64,000 nt of DNA from Brevibacillus centrosporus (GCF_003710815.1 NZ_RHHP01000003.1:62001-126000), one strand, 5' to 3'. Shown: positions 9,104-19,352, numbered from the stretch's first letter. The notes: a model not told the origin generated them from the letters alone. Program-made: numbers and translations.

Positions 9104-9640
9104 TTACGTATCCTTTGGCTTGCTGACAAACTGCCCCAAACGATGGGCGCCATACAGGAGCGGGATGATCAAAACGACGTACGGCAGCGTGCTGAACACC
9201 ATCGACCAGGTAATCACTCCCTCTGTGAACAAGCGGCTATACGCGAATAAGCCGTAGGGCAGCGTCAAAGTAACTGCAGTCACCACACCTGGCGTGTATG
9301 TGCGCAGCAGAAGACTCTGACCGATGTGGGTAAAGCTGTGCAGGAAAAGTACGTGTAGGCAGACGAGAAAAAATGGCAGAAACGTTCTCTCTTCCCAAGT
9401 GAAAATGGTGAGTATGACAGCGGAAGCCAGCACTACGAAGATACAGGTGACCGCTACTGCAAACTGCGCCGTGCTCATGGTCAACGACGGCTCGACCATC
9501 CCTTTGAACCAGCGCGGAGCTTTCTTGATGACGACCCCATTGTATTTTCCCAGCCACTCTTCTACGACGATCAATTCTTCCATGTCATGCAAGACAAAAA
9601 CGACCAGCAAGAGCCAAATCCAGCTCGTTACCTCCAGCAT
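9104..9640 (-). CDS. HXXEE-domain membrane protein
   Basis: About 178 residues with roughly five hydrophobic segments. The first carries the H-x-x-E-E signature (VLHDMEELIVVEEWLGKYN near residue 16), typical of HXXEE-domain proteins of unknown function. I chose the ATG at 9640 behind GGGAGGCG; longer starts overlap the tetR gene. It lies 28 bases after the TetR stop codon on the same strand, so it is probably the target or partner of that regulator. Confidence 0.75.
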   Translation of the reverse strand: MLEVTSWIWLLLVVFVLHDMEELIVVEEWLGKYNGVVIKKAPRWFKGMVEPSLTMSTAQFAVAVTCIFVVLASAVILTIFTWEERTFLPFFLVCLHVLFLHSFTHIGQSLLLRTYTPGVVTAVTLTLPYGLFAYSRLFTEGVITWSMVFSTLPYVVLIIPLLYGAHRLGQFVSKPKDT

Positions 9641-9668
9641 CACACTACGCCTCCCATGCTTGATTCGA

Positions 9669-10250
9669 TTAGGCTTGAAGCATACCGCCCGCCAACAGAG
9701 CCACGGCTTCATCTGCGAGCTGCTCCGCCGTCTTTTCTCCTGTCAGCAAAAAGCGAATGGTCAGCCGATGCAGCATCGCCACTATGGATTCAGCCGTGAC
9801 CTCGACAGACAAATTTGCCTTCACATGACCTGCCTCCTGATTTCTCCGCAGATTGTCAGCTACGATCCCAGCCAGCCTGCGATGCAGGTCTTCCCCCTCC
9901 GCTTGAGTCAATACGATAGTGGTCAGCTCTGGCATCTCCATGAAAAAGCGAAACAAGTCCAGCAGATTTTCCTTCAATCTGCTCTGCACCTCGTGCGACT
10001 TCAACGGTGTGACTTTGCGTCCTGCATCGGATAGCTCCCAAAGCTTTTTGAAAAAACGATCCATGAGCTCCTGGTAGAGCAATTCCTTGCTTTCGAAATA
10101 CAAGTAAAACGCTGCCTGCGTCAAACCAGCCTGGCGAACGATGTCACTGACTCGGGTGCGATGGTAGCCCTTGGCAGCAAATTCGGATGCCGCTGCTTGC
10201 AACAGGCGCGCACGGCTCATCTCTCCTTTTCGGACTTTCGCTTGTGTCAT
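9669..10250 (-). CDS. TetR/AcrR family transcriptional regulator
   Basis: A 193-residue regulator with a classical N-terminal TetR helix-turn-helix (RARLLQAAASEFAAKGYHRT, then VSDIVRQAGLTQAAFYLYF at about 33-52). The C-terminal ligand domain is not specific. A palindrome at 10283-10296 just upstream is a likely autoregulatory operator. The downstream HXXEE membrane protein gene is probably in the same transcript. Confidence 0.9.
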   Translation of the reverse strand: MTQAKVRKGEMSRARLLQAAASEFAAKGYHRTRVSDIVRQAGLTQAAFYLYFESKELLYQELMDRFFKKLWELSDAGRKVTPLKSHEVQSRLKENLLDLFRFFMEMPELTTIVLTQAEGEDLHRRLAGIVADNLRRNQEAGHVKANLSVEVTAESIVAMLHRLTIRFLLTGEKTAEQLADEAVALLAGGMLQA

Positions 10251-10282
10251 GTGTTCACCTCAAAAGTAACTCTAAAGTTATA

Positions 10283-10296
10283 TAACTATATAGTTA
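10283..10296. promoter_or_regulatory. Palindrome upstream of tetR, candidate operator
   Basis: TAACTATATAGTTA is a perfect 14-base palindrome about 33 bases upstream of the TetR start codon, in an AT-rich promoter-like stretch. TetR proteins usually bind such sites next to their own gene. Confidence 0.5.
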
Positions 10297-10383
10297 GTTT
10301 TACATTATCTGGATCACCAGTCAAGTACCCCTTGCTTTTTTCAAAATCACTAGGTAAAATGATTGCTCAAAGGGAAACATTTG

Positions 10384-11713
<1,330 letters not shown>

Positions 11714-11730
11714 TCGAGGAGAAAACGAAA

Positions 11731-11766
11731 AAGACGGGCAGAGACATCTCTGTAGCCCGTCTTTTT
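11731..11766. terminator. trpS terminator
   Basis: GACGGGC pairs with GCCCGTC around an AGAGA/TCTCT inner stem and is followed by TTTTT; it serves trpS and possibly the converging symporter gene. Confidence 0.85.
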
Positions 11767-11782
11767 GCTATTCGGTCAGTCT

Positions 11783-13197
11783 TTACTTCGTTGTTTCCGA
11801 AACCGTCATCTGTCCCGGCTCGGTTACTTTTCTCGTAGCGAGGCTCGCCACCAGCATCACGATAACATTGACCACCAGGGCGAATACCCCGTTGTTCAAA
11901 TCCTGAATCCACTGCGGCATTCCTGCAAACAGCATCGCCATCGTCGTTTTGGTAAAGGTCATGTAGACCACGATCCCTACCCCAAAGAAAATCCCCAAAA
12001 ACGCTCCCTGCTTGGTAATGGCTCATTCGACCGCAGGCAGAGGAAAAGAATTCGGCAAAGGTAGCCAAAGTGTTTGTCGTTCTCCTGTCTCTCGTATGTG
12101 GAGGAATGGCTCTCGGCGAGAACAACACGCTGGCAACGCTGTACCTCACGTCCTTCTCGCTCGTGACACAGCTCGCACCCGCTCTGTATTGCAGCTTGAT
12201 GAAACGCAAAACCGTATACATTCTTGGTTAGCATGGTTGCCGTCGACATCAGCATCATGGAGCCTGGTACCAGCGTGGACAACAGACCTGTCGCACCGAT
12301 GATACCGACAAACCAAGGATCAAAGGTCTTCATCGATAGCTTCAGCAGGGCGTAGTCGCCATCTGCCCCCACCAAGCCCGGCACTTCCACAATCGCGGTG
12401 AATCCGACGAAGTAAACAAACAGGATCATCAGGGCATACAGCGGAAGGAGAATCGCATTGGTTCGGAAGGTTCGAGCACTTTTGGCGGCAAAGATCGTCG
12501 GCGCATTGTGCGGCCACATGAAATAGCCAAACGCACTGATCGCGACTGTTGAAATGAACCAGCTTAGGCTCATGCCTTTTTCAGGCAAGGTCAGAATGCC
12601 TTCTTTGGCTGTGTTCACGGCTTCAAACATCTGTTGAAAGCTACCGTGGTAATGGATAGGCAAATAGATTCCGAGGAACAGGATCACAAAGAAAATGAGA
12701 AAATCTTTGACGGTAGAAGTCCATGCCGATCCGTGAATACCGGAAATCATCACGTACACCACCAGCGCCACCATCCCGATCAGAATCGCGACACTAGGAG
12801 ATATCGCTCCATAGGATGTAGCGGATACGAGAATCCCCATCGATTTAAACAAGAGGACAATATAAGGAACCAGCGCTACAACCCCGACGATCGTTACGAA
12901 CACACCCAAAATCGGGCTGTCGTATTTCGAGGCGAAGAACTCCGATTGGGACACCAGATTATGCTTTTTGGCATATTTCCAGATCGGAGGCAAGAGCCAA
13001 TAGGAGGTCATCGCGCCCAGGGTCGTAAAGGCGATCAGATAAAAGCCGACTGCCCCTTTCGAGTAAGCAAGACCGCTGGTACCGAGCAAGGTAAAGACCG
13101 AGTAGGTTTCACCCGCAAGCAGCAGGAAGACAAACAAGCTGCCGAAGCCACGGCCACCAATCGCCCACTGCTCCATCCCCATGTCCTTCCCTCTCCG
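11783..13197 (-). pseudogene. Sodium:solute symporter (SSS family), broken by 5' deletion and internal inversion
   Basis: Residues from RRGKDMGMEQWAIGGRG onward are typical of the SSS family (LLLAGETYSVFTLLG, GYFMWPHNAP), reading to TMLTKNVY near 12213. The frame is then lost. The expected next segment is found on the opposite strand between about 12019 and 12211 (IRPQAEEKNSAKVAKVF, SLVTQLAPALYCSLMKR). The C-terminal end resumes on the minus strand from 12010 to 11783 (KQGAFLGIFFGVG). A segment of about 190 bases is therefore inverted inside the gene. The first 25-30 residues (first membrane helix) are also missing, fused to the truncated hydantoinase gene. Likely non-functional, unless the rearrangements are assembly errors. 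Confidence 0.85.
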
Positions 13198-14132
13198 TGG
13201 TCAGAGGAGATCAGCTCGATATCGCCTGCCTCCAGATGCTGCCACAGTCCTGCTACTTCCTCCGGATGACGCAGCGGCGGGTTGTTTTTCGCTTTTGGAC
13301 CAAACTCATCCAGAGCGTTTATATCCAGCAGCAGGTACGGGTAGCAGGTCTCGCAGGTCACTTTTACGCCTTGAGCTTTGAACTGCTTGATCAAATCGAT
13401 GGTACGAGGATGGCTCACATGGACGATGTGCAGCTTGACGCCTGTCCAGTACGCGAATTCCATCAGTTTGAGCACAGCACTCGTCTCCGTCAGAGGCGGG
13501 CGCGTCTCGTTGTGCGCTTTTGGATATACCTTGTTCGCCTGTTTGTATTCATCGATCATATCTACGATAATCTCGTCGTTTTCCGAGTGGAAGGCTGCCC
13601 GCAAGCCTGTCTGTTCGATCAGCTGCATCGCCTTGAGGATCTCTGGATCGGGAATGCGCGGGAAGCGATAGGCATCCGTCTCGAAGGTCGACATTTTAAA
13701 GGCAACGGCTCCTGCTTCTGCAAGCGGCACGATCTGTTCGGTACCGCCTGTTTTGGAGATCGTTCCCCACAAGCAGATGTCGACAACGGCTTCTTTCTCG
13801 AGCTGTTGTACCTTTTTTTCAAAGATTTCTACATTGGAAATGGGATTCGGCAGGTCGTAGGGCATGTCTAAAAAAGTCGTGATGCCTCCTGCTGCCGCGG
13901 ACATGCTTGTCGGAATGAAGCCCTCTTTCGGATTACTGAAACAGTGGACGTGCACATCAATGGTACCTGGGAACACATAAGCGTTTTCAAAATCGAGTAC
14001 CTTGTCTCCCAGAAGCTGCTCACCCGCAGGCTGGATGGTCGCGATCTTGCCATCCTTTACCCCGATCTGTCCCGAAATCACGCGGTCTTCGCCAACAATC
14101 TTGCCTCGTACTACCAAATCGTACTTCTCCAT
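13197..14132 (-). pseudogene. Allantoinase/hydantoinase-like cyclic amidohydrolase, 3'-truncated
   Basis: About 312 residues of a dihydroorotase-type cyclic amidohydrolase: GTIDVHVHCFSNPKEGF (metal-binding DxHxH near residue 60), MPYDLPNPISN, AFKMSTFETD, FHSEND near 190, HIVHVSHPRT near 235 and ISSDH near 312. After SSDH the family sequence stops and the reading frame runs on antisense into the symporter gene, so 100 or more C-terminal residues are lost. ATG at 14132 follows GGTGGGAG; the IclR gene ends 18 bases upstream. The intact pair was probably hydantoinase plus symporter under IclR control. Confidence 0.8.
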
Positions 14133-14150
14133 TATGTCTCCCACCTATCT

Positions 14151-14882
14151 TTACAGATAGCGCTGGATCGACTCCACAGCTGCTTTCAGCATGGCAACCA
14201 GTTCTTTTCCGTCCTTCTCGAGCATTCGGTCACGCGGTCCCGCGATGCTCAGCGATGCGGCTACTTGCTGATTGGAATCTAGGATGGGTACACCGTAGGA
14301 CACGACTCCTTCGTCGATCTCGCCGTCCGAGAAGGCATAGCCTTTTGCTCGTATATCAACGAGGTCTGCTCGCAAGGCAGCCAGATCCGTAATCGTCTGA
14401 TCGGTGTGCTTGCGGACATGTCCCTCAGCGAACAAGCCTTCGAGGACCTCCTCTCCCAAATAGGCCAGCAGCGCTTTGGAAGAGGCGCCGCCATACAGAG
14501 GGACGATTTGTCCTTGCTCCGAGGAAACCTTGATCGGCTGATGCGAAGGGACGGCCTCGAGGCAAACTGCCTGCAGATTGGAGTGAACCAAAAGAATCGA
14601 CGTCTCTCCCGTATCTTTCGTCAGCTGTCTCATGACCGGCTGCGCAATTGCGGATATGTTCATGTCCAAACGAACGATTTTCGCCAGTTTCAAAAAGCGG
14701 TAACCCAAGCTGTAGTGGCCATTGGCCGATTCCATGACGTAGCCTTTTTCTTTCAGCAGCCGCAAATGACGGTAAACAGAGCTCTGGGGCTGACCCAGCT
14801 TGTCAGCGATCTGCGGAACGCTCAACGCTCTTGTATCAAAATCAAATAAATCCAAAATGTCTAATGTCTTTTCAGCACTCAT
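14151..14882 (-). CDS. IclR family transcriptional regulator
   Basis: About 243 residues starting MSAEKTLDILDLFDF. The N-terminal winged helix (LSVPQIADKLGQPQSSVYRH) and C-terminal effector domain (AYLGEEVLEGLFAEG, GYAFSDGEIDEGVVSYGVPI) are normal for IclR proteins. The start at 14882 places the helix-turn-helix at the usual position. It heads the same-strand unit with the hydantoinase-like and symporter genes and presumably regulates their use of a cyclic amide or ureide. Confidence 0.9.
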   Translation of the reverse strand: MSAEKTLDILDLFDFDTRALSVPQIADKLGQPQSSVYRHLRLLKEKGYVMESANGHYSLGYRFLKLAKIVRLDMNISAIAQPVMRQLTKDTGETSILLVHSNLQAVCLEAVPSHQPIKVSSEQGQIVPLYGGASSKALLAYLGEEVLEGLFAEGHVRKHTDQTITDLAALRADLVDIRAKGYAFSDGEIDEGVVSYGVPILDSNQQVAASLSIAGPRDRMLEKDGKELVAMLKAAVESIQRYL

Positions 14883-14966
14883 CGGTATGTGTATCCTTCT
14901 TTCTTCTAGTGATCTCCCTCCTAACAGATTAGCACATGAGCGGATCACGTACCATTATCAATATTC

Positions 14967-14980
14967 GATAATTGATTATC
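14967..14980. promoter_or_regulatory. Palindrome upstream of iclR-type gene
   Basis: GATAAT-TG-ATTATC lies in an AT-rich region about 90 bases upstream of the IclR start. It is a candidate operator; nothing else supports it. Confidence 0.35.
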
Positions 14981-15063
14981 AGTTATTAAATTTTGTGTAT
15001 TTACTATAGCGTACGGGGAATCCAAAACACAACTCATTTTTTCATTTGCCAGAAAATAAAGCG

Positions 15064-15100
15064 CAAAAAAAAAGCCGCCATCCTTGTCGGATGGGGCTTT
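15064..15100 (-). terminator. Terminator of the MFS transporter gene
   Basis: AAAGCCGCCATCC pairs with GGATGGGGCTTT and is followed on the minus strand by a run of T; it overlaps the stop codon. Confidence 0.8.
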
Positions 15101-16295
15101 ACGCTGCTTTTTTGTTTTCTCCTCGAAGCGGGATTCTCCATTTTACGATGGCCGACCCCAGCATAAGGACTAGACCAGAAAAGACAAACACATACGACAC
15201 CGAGAAATGACCAGCGATAAAACCGCCGATCAAAGGCCCTGTCAAGTTGCCGAGAAATTGGCAGCTTGAGTTCAAACCATACGACCTTCCCGAAATGAAG
15301 TCAGGCGAACGCTTTTTGATCAGTGTCTGAATCGAAGGAAGCATCCCCCCGAGCAACAGTCCTTGGCAAAATCTCCAGGCATACAGCGGATAAATGGAAT
15401 CTGTCCAGACCTGTTGAAAAATGACCAGCCCTGTGCAAAACATGATAATGGGGAGAATCTTGCTCTGACCAAACCTGTCCCCCAGCCTCCCCAGTATAGG
15501 AGAACCGATGATGTTCGCGATGCCTGTAACGGAGGTGACCAATCCCGCGAGAAACGCCAGATTGTTCACATCACCTACAATCGATCGCACAAAGATGGAC
15601 ATCATGGAGCTGGTGCTCATCGTCGCTGTCTGGATGGCAAAGGTCGCAAAAAACAGGATTGTCAGATTGGGATTGGCCAAAACTTCGCGAAACGTGCCTG
15701 TTTTTCTTACTTCCCCTGCTGCGACCTCTACCCGATCAGGAGGCAGAAGCCACTGCACCAGAAGCACCGTTATGATCATCAAGCCCCCCGTGACAGCAAA
15801 GACGGTATGATACCCAAACCAGTCGGACAGAGCCCCTCCAAACAGCGGTCCGATAATCCCGCCGCTCATTCCGCCCGTATAAAGAAAACCGATTGCCTTC
15901 CCGAGCTCCTCCCTCGGCGTCGTCTTCGATAAGTAAGAGTAAGATACCGTGATAAAGCCGGAGAAAAATCCGAACACAAAGCGCAAAACGAGCAAATACA
16001 ACGGAGTCGTGGTGAAAAACATCAGGATGTTGATGATCCCCATCCCAATCCCTGCTCTTACCAGATTTGTCTTCTGGCCGTATTTGTCCGCTACAGCCCC
16101 CCATACCGGCGCCATAATCGCCGCAGACAAAAAAGTGGCCGAGAAAATCATCCCGGTCCACATACTGACTTCCTTCCCATGAGGCACTCCCATATCCATC
16201 AGGAACAGTGGGAGAAAGGGCATAATCATACTCATCGAGCCTGAAATGATAAAGTTGCAGATCCAGAGGATTCTCGCATTTCTTCTCCAACTCAT
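15099..16295 (-). CDS. MFS multidrug-efflux-type transporter
   Basis: A 398-residue, 12-helix major facilitator. GAVADKYGQKTNLVRAG is the loop 2-3 signature; helix 5 carries GGIIGPLFGGALSDWFG, resembling the proton-antiporter motif C of drug exporters, and GRLGDRFGQSK repeats the signature in the second half. GGGAGGATG precedes the ATG. It is transcribed alone. Substrate unknown. Confidence 0.88.
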   Translation of the reverse strand: MSWRRNARILWICNFIISGSMSMIMPFLPLFLMDMGVPHGKEVSMWTGMIFSATFLSAAIMAPVWGAVADKYGQKTNLVRAGIGMGIINILMFFTTTPLYLLVLRFVFGFFSGFITVSYSYLSKTTPREELGKAIGFLYTGGMSGGIIGPLFGGALSDWFGYHTVFAVTGGLMIITVLLVQWLLPPDRVEVAAGEVRKTGTFREVLANPNLTILFFATFAIQTATMSTSSMMSIFVRSIVGDVNNLAFLAGLVTSVTGIANIIGSPILGRLGDRFGQSKILPIIMFCTGLVIFQQVWTDSIYPLYAWRFCQGLLLGGMLPSIQTLIKKRSPDFISGRSYGLNSSCQFLGNLTGPLIGGFIAGHFSVSYVFVFSGLVLMLGSAIVKWRIPLRGENKKAA

Positions 16296-16475
16296 GGCGC
16301 ATCCTCCCTTTATTGTTAGAATATACCGAAAATTACTTTGTTCTGCTCATCCATTCCCCATGCTTGCTCATAGGGACCCGTAGCGGAGGCAGCTCCACGT
16401 GCAGCATTATATACCTAAGTAATTAAATTGTCCAGTTAGAGCCGCCATAGATCAATCCGCCATATGAATATCAAT

Positions 16476-16515
16476 AAAAAAGCATGCTTGCCTGCGAGGA
16501 GGCCTGCATGCCTTT
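16476..16515 (-). terminator. Terminator of the queuosine-precursor transporter gene
   Basis: AGCATGCTTGCC pairs with GGCCTGCATGCCT imperfectly and is followed on the minus strand by TTTTTTA. Confidence 0.7.
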
Positions 16516-16536
16516 TTCTCCCAAACGGAGCTGCTC

Positions 16537-17217
16537 TTACTCCTCGGGCACTTTCATATTGCGAGCGATATACAGGATTGGCGTCGACGCCGCAGATACG
16601 AGGAATTTGATCAAATACGTAGTCAACAGGATCTCCCACCATACATCCATCGGGTACACGCCCCAAAAAGCAATGGTGCAAAAAATGATGGAGTCAAGCA
16701 GCTGACTGACCAGCGTGCTGCCGTTATTCCGAATCCAAAGCTGATTGCGTCCGGGACACTTTCGTTTCAGCCAGGAGTAAATTTTCACATCCACGAACTG
16801 ACTGATAAAATACGCGCACAGACTTCCCAAAGCTACTTGCGGCATGAGCCCGAATATCGTTTTCAAGGCTGGCTGGGAAATATCCGATGCTTGCGGCTCG
16901 AACAGCAGAACAAGCTGCATGATGATCGTCGTCGCAATCAAGGTAAAAAATCCAAACCAGACGACTTTCTTGGCGGCCTTCTCGCCGTATTTTTCATTCA
17001 AAAGATCGCTTGTCAAATAGATCGACGCATAAATCGTGTTTCCCAGCGTCATCACCAGTCCGAACATCTCGATCGTTTTGACAACTTGAATATTGGCTAG
17101 CACAGTAGCCATTCCAAGCCACGCATACAACCCCATTCTCCCGAACAGGCGGTAGCAGAGCAGAAAGAGCCCGTAGTTTACCAGGGCAAATCCCACTCCC
17201 AACAGCACATTAAACAT
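16537..17217 (-). CDS. Queuosine precursor transporter (YhhQ/VUT family)
   Basis: A 226-residue membrane protein with about six helices and the family landmarks TLGNTIYASIYLTSDLLNEK and FISQFVDVKIYSWLKRK, plus a C-terminal STLVSQLLDSIIF helix. Proteins of this family import preQ0/preQ1 or queuine for tRNA modification. The preQ1-I riboswitch directly in front of the start codon independently supports this. Single-gene unit with a terminator. Confidence 0.93.
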   Translation of the reverse strand: MFNVLLGVGFALVNYGLFLLCYRLFGRMGLYAWLGMATVLANIQVVKTIEMFGLVMTLGNTIYASIYLTSDLLNEKYGEKAAKKVVWFGFFTLIATTIIMQLVLLFEPQASDISQPALKTIFGLMPQVALGSLCAYFISQFVDVKIYSWLKRKCPGRNQLWIRNNGSTLVSQLLDSIIFCTIAFWGVYPMDVWWEILLTTYLIKFLVSAASTPILYIARNMKVPEE

Positions 17218-17225
17218 AGATAATG

Positions 17226-17265
17226 CCTCCTAGTTTTGATAACGCGGGAGTTTACGAACCGCGGC
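17226..17265 (-). promoter_or_regulatory. preQ1-I riboswitch
   Basis: On the minus strand the order is CGCGG, TTCGTAAACTCC, CGCG, TTATCAAAACTA, GGAGG. This matches the compact preQ1-I aptamer, in which the A-rich tail forms a pseudoknot that sequesters the AGGAGG ribosome binding site. It lies 8 bases before the transporter start and should repress translation when preQ1 is present. Confidence 0.9.
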
Positions 17266-17348
17266 CCTTTTTGGGCATTTCATCATTGTACTTTTTTTCA
17301 TATGCCTTGGCAATCCTGATCCTTCATCGATCCAGAAAACAAAAAAAC

Positions 17349-17382
17349 AAAAAAAGCCCGTAACAGCTATTTGCCGTTACGG
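17349..17382 (-). terminator. Terminator of the ferritin-like gene
   Basis: CCGTAAC pairs with GTTACGG and is followed on the minus strand by GCTTTTTTTG. Confidence 0.85.
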
Positions 17383-17391
17383 ACGACTCCA

Positions 17392-17883
17392 TCATTTATT
17401 TTTCGCGTACAGCCAGTTGTAATAACTGGCATGCTTCATCTCATCGGTCATGATTTCGAAAATGGTATCACGATATTGAACGGGAATGTATTTGTAAATC
17501 ACTCGATATTTCTCAAACGCCTTCAACTCACCCATCAGTGCTTGCTCAATCCCATCCAGATAGCTTGCTGGCTTCTGAAAGGTTTCACCCTCTTCACTCA
17601 CCCGCGGACGCTGGCCCGTCAGTTGCGTGTAAATTTGCCGGAAGTAACTATTGTGCTTTCGCTCGTCATTTCGGATCCCTGTAATGACCTGCTTTTCTTG
17701 TTCGGTAGGAGCAACGCTGAGCAAATAGTCGTAAAAAAGCTCGTCATGTCTTTCACCAGCAATCGCTTCTTGGATAAGTCGAAGAACGGTTTGCATCCGT
17801 TCCTGTTCTTGGCCGTGGTCATCGTGCTGCATGAACGGTTGGTAGGAAGCGTAGGCATAAGGGCCGTACCAATAGCCATTCAT
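17392..17883 (-). CDS. Ferritin-like domain protein (rubrerythrin/DUF2383-type four-helix bundle)
   Basis: About 163 residues. Repeated ExxH-type metal-ligand patterns are seen: EAIAGERHDELFYDYLL, GIRNDERKHNSYFRQIY, MGELKAFEKYRVIYKY and MTDEMKHASYYNWLY. These are typical of a diiron ferritin-like bundle. The Tyr/Gly/Pro-rich N-terminus (MNGYWYGPYAYASYQPF) recalls spore-coat-associated ferritin-like proteins. ATG at 17883 was chosen because the longer frame begins in a poor context. Role in oxidative stress or spore coat is inference. Confidence 0.8.
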   Translation of the reverse strand: MNGYWYGPYAYASYQPFMQHDDHGQEQERMQTVLRLIQEAIAGERHDELFYDYLLSVAPTEQEKQVITGIRNDERKHNSYFRQIYTQLTGQRPRVSEEGETFQKPASYLDGIEQALMGELKAFEKYRVIYKYIPVQYRDTIFEIMTDEMKHASYYNWLYAKNK

Positions 17884-17970
17884 CGGAGAACACCCTTTCT
17901 TTTTTAACAAGTTATTCGCCTATGATTGAATGGGAGCCTGACCCGTTCCTGTCCCTTTTTACCAGATGCT

Positions 17971-18363
17971 TCATCTTGATGCGAACTTAGCCAATCTTTC
18001 CACTTTTTCAAAGTCTTCGTGGTACTCAAAAAAGCCGATGCGATTCCCCCAGGGATCGGCGAAGGTGGCCCATTTAACTGGCACTTCCTCCCTCTGGTAT
18101 ATCTCAAACCACTCTACCTGCAGCTCGTGAATCACGCGCTCTCGTTCTACCTCCAAGCTCTCTACGCCTAGCCGCAGCGGACCGCAGCCCGTGGCTTGCT
18201 CTCCTTCTGCTACCTGCAGCCAGCAGCCCGGGATCAGCTCCCATTCTGCGAACCCTTCATGTGGAATAAAATCCGGCTCGCGTTGAAGCAGCATCTGGTA
18301 CCAGTGCTGCCCCCTCTCCATATCGGCGACACGGAACTGTATGGTCATCTCGTAGATCCTCAA
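17971..18363 (-). CDS. VOC/glyoxalase family protein
   Basis: About 130 residues with the paired beta-alpha-beta modules of the vicinal-oxygen-chelate fold: MTIQFRVADMERGQHWYQ at the start and ATFADPWGNRIGFFEYHE near the end, the latter a standard glyoxalase/bleomycin-resistance signature. A TTG at 18363 behind GAGGAGGCG is the best start; earlier in-frame codons lack a binding site. Reaction unknown. Confidence 0.85.
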   Translation of the reverse strand: MRIYEMTIQFRVADMERGQHWYQMLLQREPDFIPHEGFAEWELIPGCWLQVAEGEQATGCGPLRLGVESLEVERERVIHELQVEWFEIYQREEVPVKWATFADPWGNRIGFFEYHEDFEKVERLAKFASR

Positions 18364-18424
18364 GTGAACGCCTCCTCTCTTTCTTAACCAATTCGTGACA
18401 AATGAGCCGATTCCTTGAATAAGA

Positions 18425-18458
18425 GAAAAACCTCGCCGGTGCATAACCGTGGCGAGGG
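18425..18458 (-). terminator. Terminator of the LuxR-type gene
   Basis: CCTCGCC and GGCGAGG pair around an inner GG/CC stem; TTTTTC follows on the minus strand. Confidence 0.8.
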
Positions 18459-18460
18459 CT

Positions 18461-19207
18461 TCAACTGTTTTCCGCATGTATTTTATAGCACAAGCTCGTA
18501 CGATTCGTGACGTTAAACTTGCGGTAAATGCTTTGCAGATGCTTTTTCACCGTATTGATACTGACAAACAGCCGCGCAGCGATCGCATCGTTTCCGTAGC
18601 CTTTCTGCACGAGCGCAAGCACCTCCTGCTCTTTCGCGGTCAACTCCCTCTCCTGTCCGGATTTGGCGGAAGCCTCCGGTTTGGAGAGCATGAGGGGAGC
18701 CATGCTTCGGCTCAGGAAACGGGCGATAAGCTCGAGGCACATCCGCTCTCGTTCTTGAAACGGGCTTTCTTTTTGCGAACGGACAAACGCGATACTGCCG
18801 AGCATCTGCCCATCGTTTATCAGGTAGGCCACCATCTGATGATAATAGTTGTGGCGAGACATAAACTCATGATAGTATTCGCTTTCCTTGTACTCATTTT
18901 CAGACAGCACGTCATGAATGCGCAGAACATGGTGATCGCCTAAGCGTTGAACAACCTTGTGCGGCATTAGTATATCGTGCTGGTAGCAGGAGGAAAGGTA
19001 GCTGTCCATGGCGTTGTCATCGATATTGTGCATGACGGGCCGGATGAGCTCGTCATGCTCATTGACCATCCAAAAGTTTGCCCTGTACAAGCCAAAGCGT
19101 CTTTCAAAGGACTGCAGAGCTCGATGGCGGAAATCTTCGACAGAGCCAGCCATATCGTCCATGAAAGCAAGCACATTTTGGTAATCCCTGTTTGAGAACG
19201 CTTCCAT
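18461..19207 (-). CDS. LuxR-family transcriptional regulator (GAF-like sensor plus LuxR HTH)
   Basis: A 248-residue regulator. The C-terminal 60 residues are a LuxR/GerE helix-turn-helix (LTAKEQEVLALVQKGYGNDA, then IAARLFVSINTVKKHLQSIY). The N-terminal 170 residues look like a GAF-type sensor (FERRFGLYRANFWMVNEHDE), not a response-regulator receiver. It is divergent from the amidase gene, and the intergenic space holds an 18-base perfect palindrome with flanking inverted arms, the probable binding site. Confidence 0.88.
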   Translation of the reverse strand: MEAFSNRDYQNVLAFMDDMAGSVEDFRHRALQSFERRFGLYRANFWMVNEHDELIRPVMHNIDDNAMDSYLSSCYQHDILMPHKVVQRLGDHHVLRIHDVLSENEYKESEYYHEFMSRHNYYHQMVAYLINDGQMLGSIAFVRSQKESPFQERERMCLELIARFLSRSMAPLMLSKPEASAKSGQERELTAKEQEVLALVQKGYGNDAIAARLFVSINTVKKHLQSIYRKFNVTNRTSLCYKIHAENS

Positions 19208-19261
19208 AAAGAATCACTCCCAGCCACAAATCTTCCCTGTCCTTGTATTATAGCAAATTTT

Positions 19262-19301
19262 CTTCGAACAAAAGATTACCCGATCGGGTAATTGTTCGAA
19301 G
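19262..19301. promoter_or_regulatory. Nested inverted repeat, probable LuxR-type operator
   Basis: A perfect palindrome ATTACCCGATCGGGTAAT (19275-19292) sits inside outer arms CTTCGAACA (19262-19270) and TGTTCGAAG (19293-19301). It lies between divergent luxR-type and amidase genes, about 52 bases from the amidase ATG. The size suits a LuxR-HTH dimer site. Confidence 0.8.
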
Positions 19302-19352
19302 CAAACCCGTTTTTCCATAATGGAGGTAAGCCTATCGACGAGGAGTGACACT

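Noticed and set aside
12634-13269. A 211-residue plus-strand frame across the symporter gene
   Set aside because: Antisense shadow; only the short 12019-12211 stretch of the plus strand carries recognisable symporter sequence, explained by the inversion.
17264-17276. GCCCAAAAAGGGC hairpin upstream of the preQ1 aptamer as a separate terminator
   Set aside because: The stem is only four pairs and there is no T run in the right place; the riboswitch itself explains control.
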